This document shows positions 5,320 to 6,729 of a DNA stretch of 6,729 bases, piece after piece. Numbering within the stretch: position 1 is the first letter of the stretch; the number at the start of each line of letters is the position of its first letter. The translations under genes were made by a program, and so were the position numbers. Under the pieces are notes generated by a model, which was not told the DNA's origin, ran no database searches, and saw nothing but the letters and a program-made list of their open reading frames with translations. The stretch is from Actinomycetales bacterium (GTDB lineage: Bacteria; Actinomycetota; Actinomycetes; Actinomycetales; Actinomycetaceae): positions 1-6,729 of the forward strand of contig JAAZBW010000119.1 in the NCBI GenBank assembly GCA_012513625.1, written 5' to 3'.

Positions 5320-6729
5320 ATGTCTGAATCCGTGAAGATGCCCGCACTCGGTGAGTCCGTGACCGAGGGCACCGTCACCCGGTGGCTGAAGCAGGTGGGG
5401 GAGAGCATCGAGGTGGACGAGCCGTTACTCGAGGTCTCCACAGACAAGGTGGACACCGAGGTCCCCTCCCCCGTTGCCGGAGTGGTGGAAAAGATCCTCG
5501 TTGAGGAGGACGAGACCGTGGAGGTGGGCACCGAGCTCGCCCTCATCGGTGACGGCTCCGGTGGAGGGGACGCCCCCGAGCAGGAGACCCCCGCATCCGA
5601 GACCCCGGGTGAGACCCCAGACGCCAAGCCCGCCTCCGAAGCGGAGCCCACCGAGGCCCCGTCCACCGAGCAGGACCAGCCGACCAAGGCGCCCACGGCC
5701 GACGACGCAGCGGGCGAGGGTCAGACGGTCACCATGCCCGCGCTCGGCGAGTCCGTCACCGAGGGTACTGTCACCCGCTGGCTCAAGGCCGAGGGCGACG
5801 ACGTGGAGGTGGACGAGCCGCTCCTCGAGGTCTCGACCGACAAGGTGGATACCGAGGTGCCCTCGCCGTACGCCGGGAAGCTCGCCCGGATCCTCGTCCA
5901 GGAAGACGAGACGGTCGAGGTGGGAACTCCGCTCGCCCAGATCGGCGGAGGCGCCGCCCCGGCAGCCGCCTCCCCGGAGGCCGCACCGGCAGAGGCTGCA
6001 CCCGCAGCGCCCCCCGCCCCAGCGGCAACTGCAGCACCAGCGGCACCCTCCGCACCGGCGGCACCAGCGGCGCCGGCGGCTCCGGCGGCACCTCCAGCAC
6101 CGTCCGCACCGGCGGCTCCGGCAGCTCCCGCGGCTCCTGCAGCACCCTCCGCACCGGCGGCACCAGCGGCGCCGCCTGCCCCGTCCGGTGGCGGCTACGT
6201 GACGCCGATCGTGCGGAAGCTGGCCCGCGACAGGGGCGTGGACCTCGCGCGCCTCACCGGCACCGGTGTGGGCGGACGGATCCGCAAGGAGGACGTCATC
6301 GCAGCCGCGGAGCGTGCCGAGAAGGAGAAGGCCGCTGCAGCTGCTGCCCCTGCGGCGCCCGCAGCCCCGGCCGCCGCGCCCACCGCCCCGAAGGCACCGG
6401 CCACCATTGGTGAGCCCAGCCCTCTGCGTGGCACCACGGCGAAGATGACGCGCCTGCGCAAGGTCATCTCGAAGAGGATGGTGGAGTCCCTCCAGGTCTC
6501 CGCACAGCTCACCACGGTGGTGGAGGTGGACGTCACCCGAGTGGCGGCGCTCCGCGCGAAGGCGAAGAGTTCCTTCCAGTCGCGTGAGGGCGTGAACCTC
6601 ACCTACCTTCCGTTCTTCGTGAAGGCGGCCACAGAGGCGCTCAAGGCCCACCCGAAGGTGAACGCCTCCATCGATGGCGAGAACGTGGTTTACCACGGCG
6701 CAGAGCACATCGGCATCGCGGTGGACACG
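5320..6729 (+). CDS. sucB: 2-Oxoacid dehydrogenase E2 acyltransferase, actinobacterial SucB type, N-terminal 470 residues (3' end outside window)
   Basis: The frame stays open to the window end. E2 forms the core of 2-oxoacid dehydrogenase complexes, receiving the acyl group from E1 on lipoyl lysine and passing it to CoA. Order: lipoyl domain 1 (about 3-77, Lys43 in STDKVD), an acidic Glu/Thr/Pro linker (78-132), lipoyl domain 2 (about 135-209, Lys175), an Ala/Pro linker (210-289), a peripheral-subunit-binding domain for E1/E3 (about 293-330, with GTGVGGRIRKEDV), a shorter Ala/Pro linker (338-361), and the start of the catalytic domain (LRKVISKRM at 379-387). The catalytic histidine region is still missing; related proteins run to about 580-610 residues. 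SucB is the usual database name for this architecture. In Mycobacterium and Corynebacterium the counterpart (DlaT, AceF) supplies E2 to pyruvate dehydrogenase and lipoyl arms to the 2-oxoglutarate complex, so substrate is unresolved. Confidence 0.95.
   Translation, partial: MSESVKMPALGESVTEGTVTRWLKQVGESIEVDEPLLEVSTDKVDTEVPSPVAGVVEKILVEEDETVEVGTELALIGDGSGGGDAPEQETPASETPGETPDAKPASEAEPTEAPSTEQDQPTKAPTADDAAGEGQTVTMPALGESVTEGTVTRWLKAEGDDVEVDEPLLEVSTDKVDTEVPSPYAGKLARILVQEDETVEVGTPLAQIGGGAAPAAASPEAAPAEAAPAAPPAPAATAAPAAPSAPAAPAAPAAPAAPPAPSAPAAPAAPAAPAAPSAPAAPAAPPAPSGGGYVTPIVRKLARDRGVDLARLTGTGVGGRIRKEDVIAAAERAEKEKAAAAAAPAAPAAPAAAPTAPKAPATIGEPSPLRGTTAKMTRLRKVISKRMVESLQVSAQLTTVVEVDVTRVAALRAKAKSSFQSREGVNLTYLPFFVKAATEALKAHPKVNASIDGENVVYHGAEHIGIAVDT
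5338..5550 (+). repeat. Lipoyl domain 1, first copy of an in-gene duplication
   Basis: This encodes residues 7-77 of the E2. It aligns without gaps to residues 139-209, with 58 of 71 residues identical. The lipoylated lysine is at 5446-5448. The copy offset is 396 bp, exactly 132 codons. Confidence 0.9.
5734..5946 (+). repeat. Lipoyl domain 2, second copy of an in-gene duplication
   Basis: This encodes residues 139-209 and keeps the same MPALGESVTEGTVTRWLK opening and DEPLLEVSTDKVDTEVPSP lipoylation segment as copy 1. Differences concentrate in the two turns, after residue 18 and after residue 45 of the domain. Confidence 0.9.
5947..6186 (+). repeat. Ala/Pro-rich linker with exact 33-bp direct repeats
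   Basis: This codes for an almost pure Ala-Pro linker with occasional Ser. A 33-bp sequence is present exactly at 6043-6075 and again at 6142-6174, 99 bp apart and in frame. A diverged, shorter copy starts at 6097. Such linkers are extended, mobile tethers that let lipoyl domains move between E1, E2 and E3 active sites. Confidence 0.85.

Noticed and set aside
5474..6202. Arg/Pro-rich 242-codon plus-strand open frame inside sucB
   Set aside because: It is the +1 frame of the E2 linkers and lipoyl domain. The composition is an artefact of GC-rich Ala/Pro codons.
5425..6708. 427-codon minus-strand open frame opposite sucB
   Set aside because: Its Gly/Cys/Arg-rich low-complexity sequence is the complement of the Ala/Pro linker codons, with no independent sign of coding.
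1..6729. Defence island, mobile element, CRISPR array or RNA gene
   Set aside because: The coding space is filled with housekeeping genes. No terminal inverted repeats, integrase, spaced repeats or tRNA-like folds were seen, and base composition is even throughout.

Overview
This is a 6.7-kb piece of chromosome from a high-GC Gram-positive bacterium (Actinomycetota). Evidence for this is the strong G/C preference at third codon positions, frequent GTG starts, promoters that look leaderless, and the gene order: leucyl aminopeptidase next to lipoamide dehydrogenase and a two-lipoyl-domain E2. That order resembles the pepB-dlaT neighbourhood of Mycobacterium and the pepB-aceF neighbourhood of Corynebacterium. 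With lpdA inserted between the two genes, a member of the Micrococcales is my best guess, but the genus cannot be read from this window.

Layout. Positions 1-375 (+) hold the 3' end of an aldo/keto reductase. It converges on pyrD across a hairpin that probably terminates both transcripts. Positions 2279-411 (-) hold three closely spaced genes: a 118-residue and a 154-residue four-helix membrane protein of unknown function, then class 2 dihydroorotate dehydrogenase (pyrD). A 90-bp divergent promoter region (2280-2369) separates this cluster from pepA (2370-3821, +), an M17 leucyl aminopeptidase. A GC-only hairpin and a 57-nt leader follow. Then come lpdA (3929-5305, dihydrolipoyl dehydrogenase, E3) and sucB (5320 to past the window end, E2 acyltransferase) as a two-gene operon. 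No gene-free stretch reaches 300 bp, and I see no rRNA, tRNA, CRISPR array, insertion sequence or phage material.

How the genes work together. lpdA and sucB encode two of the three components of 2-oxoacid dehydrogenase complexes: E2 carries the acyl group on lipoyl lysines and E3 reoxidises the dihydrolipoyl arm. The matching E1 genes are not in the window. pyrD feeds electrons from pyrimidine synthesis to membrane quinones, which gives its membrane-protein neighbours a possible but unproven connection. pepA is a peptide-turnover enzyme that keeps this position in many actinobacteria without a known mechanistic link.

Overall this is a housekeeping region, and I found no new defence system or mobile system. 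The most interesting signals are regulatory. Three genes on both strands share the same TAGNNT-N6-GTG start architecture, which predicts leaderless mRNAs. A 30-bp imperfect palindrome lies in the divergent promoter region. The E2 has two almost identical lipoyl domains joined to the rest by two chemically different linkers, one of which contains exact DNA repeats.
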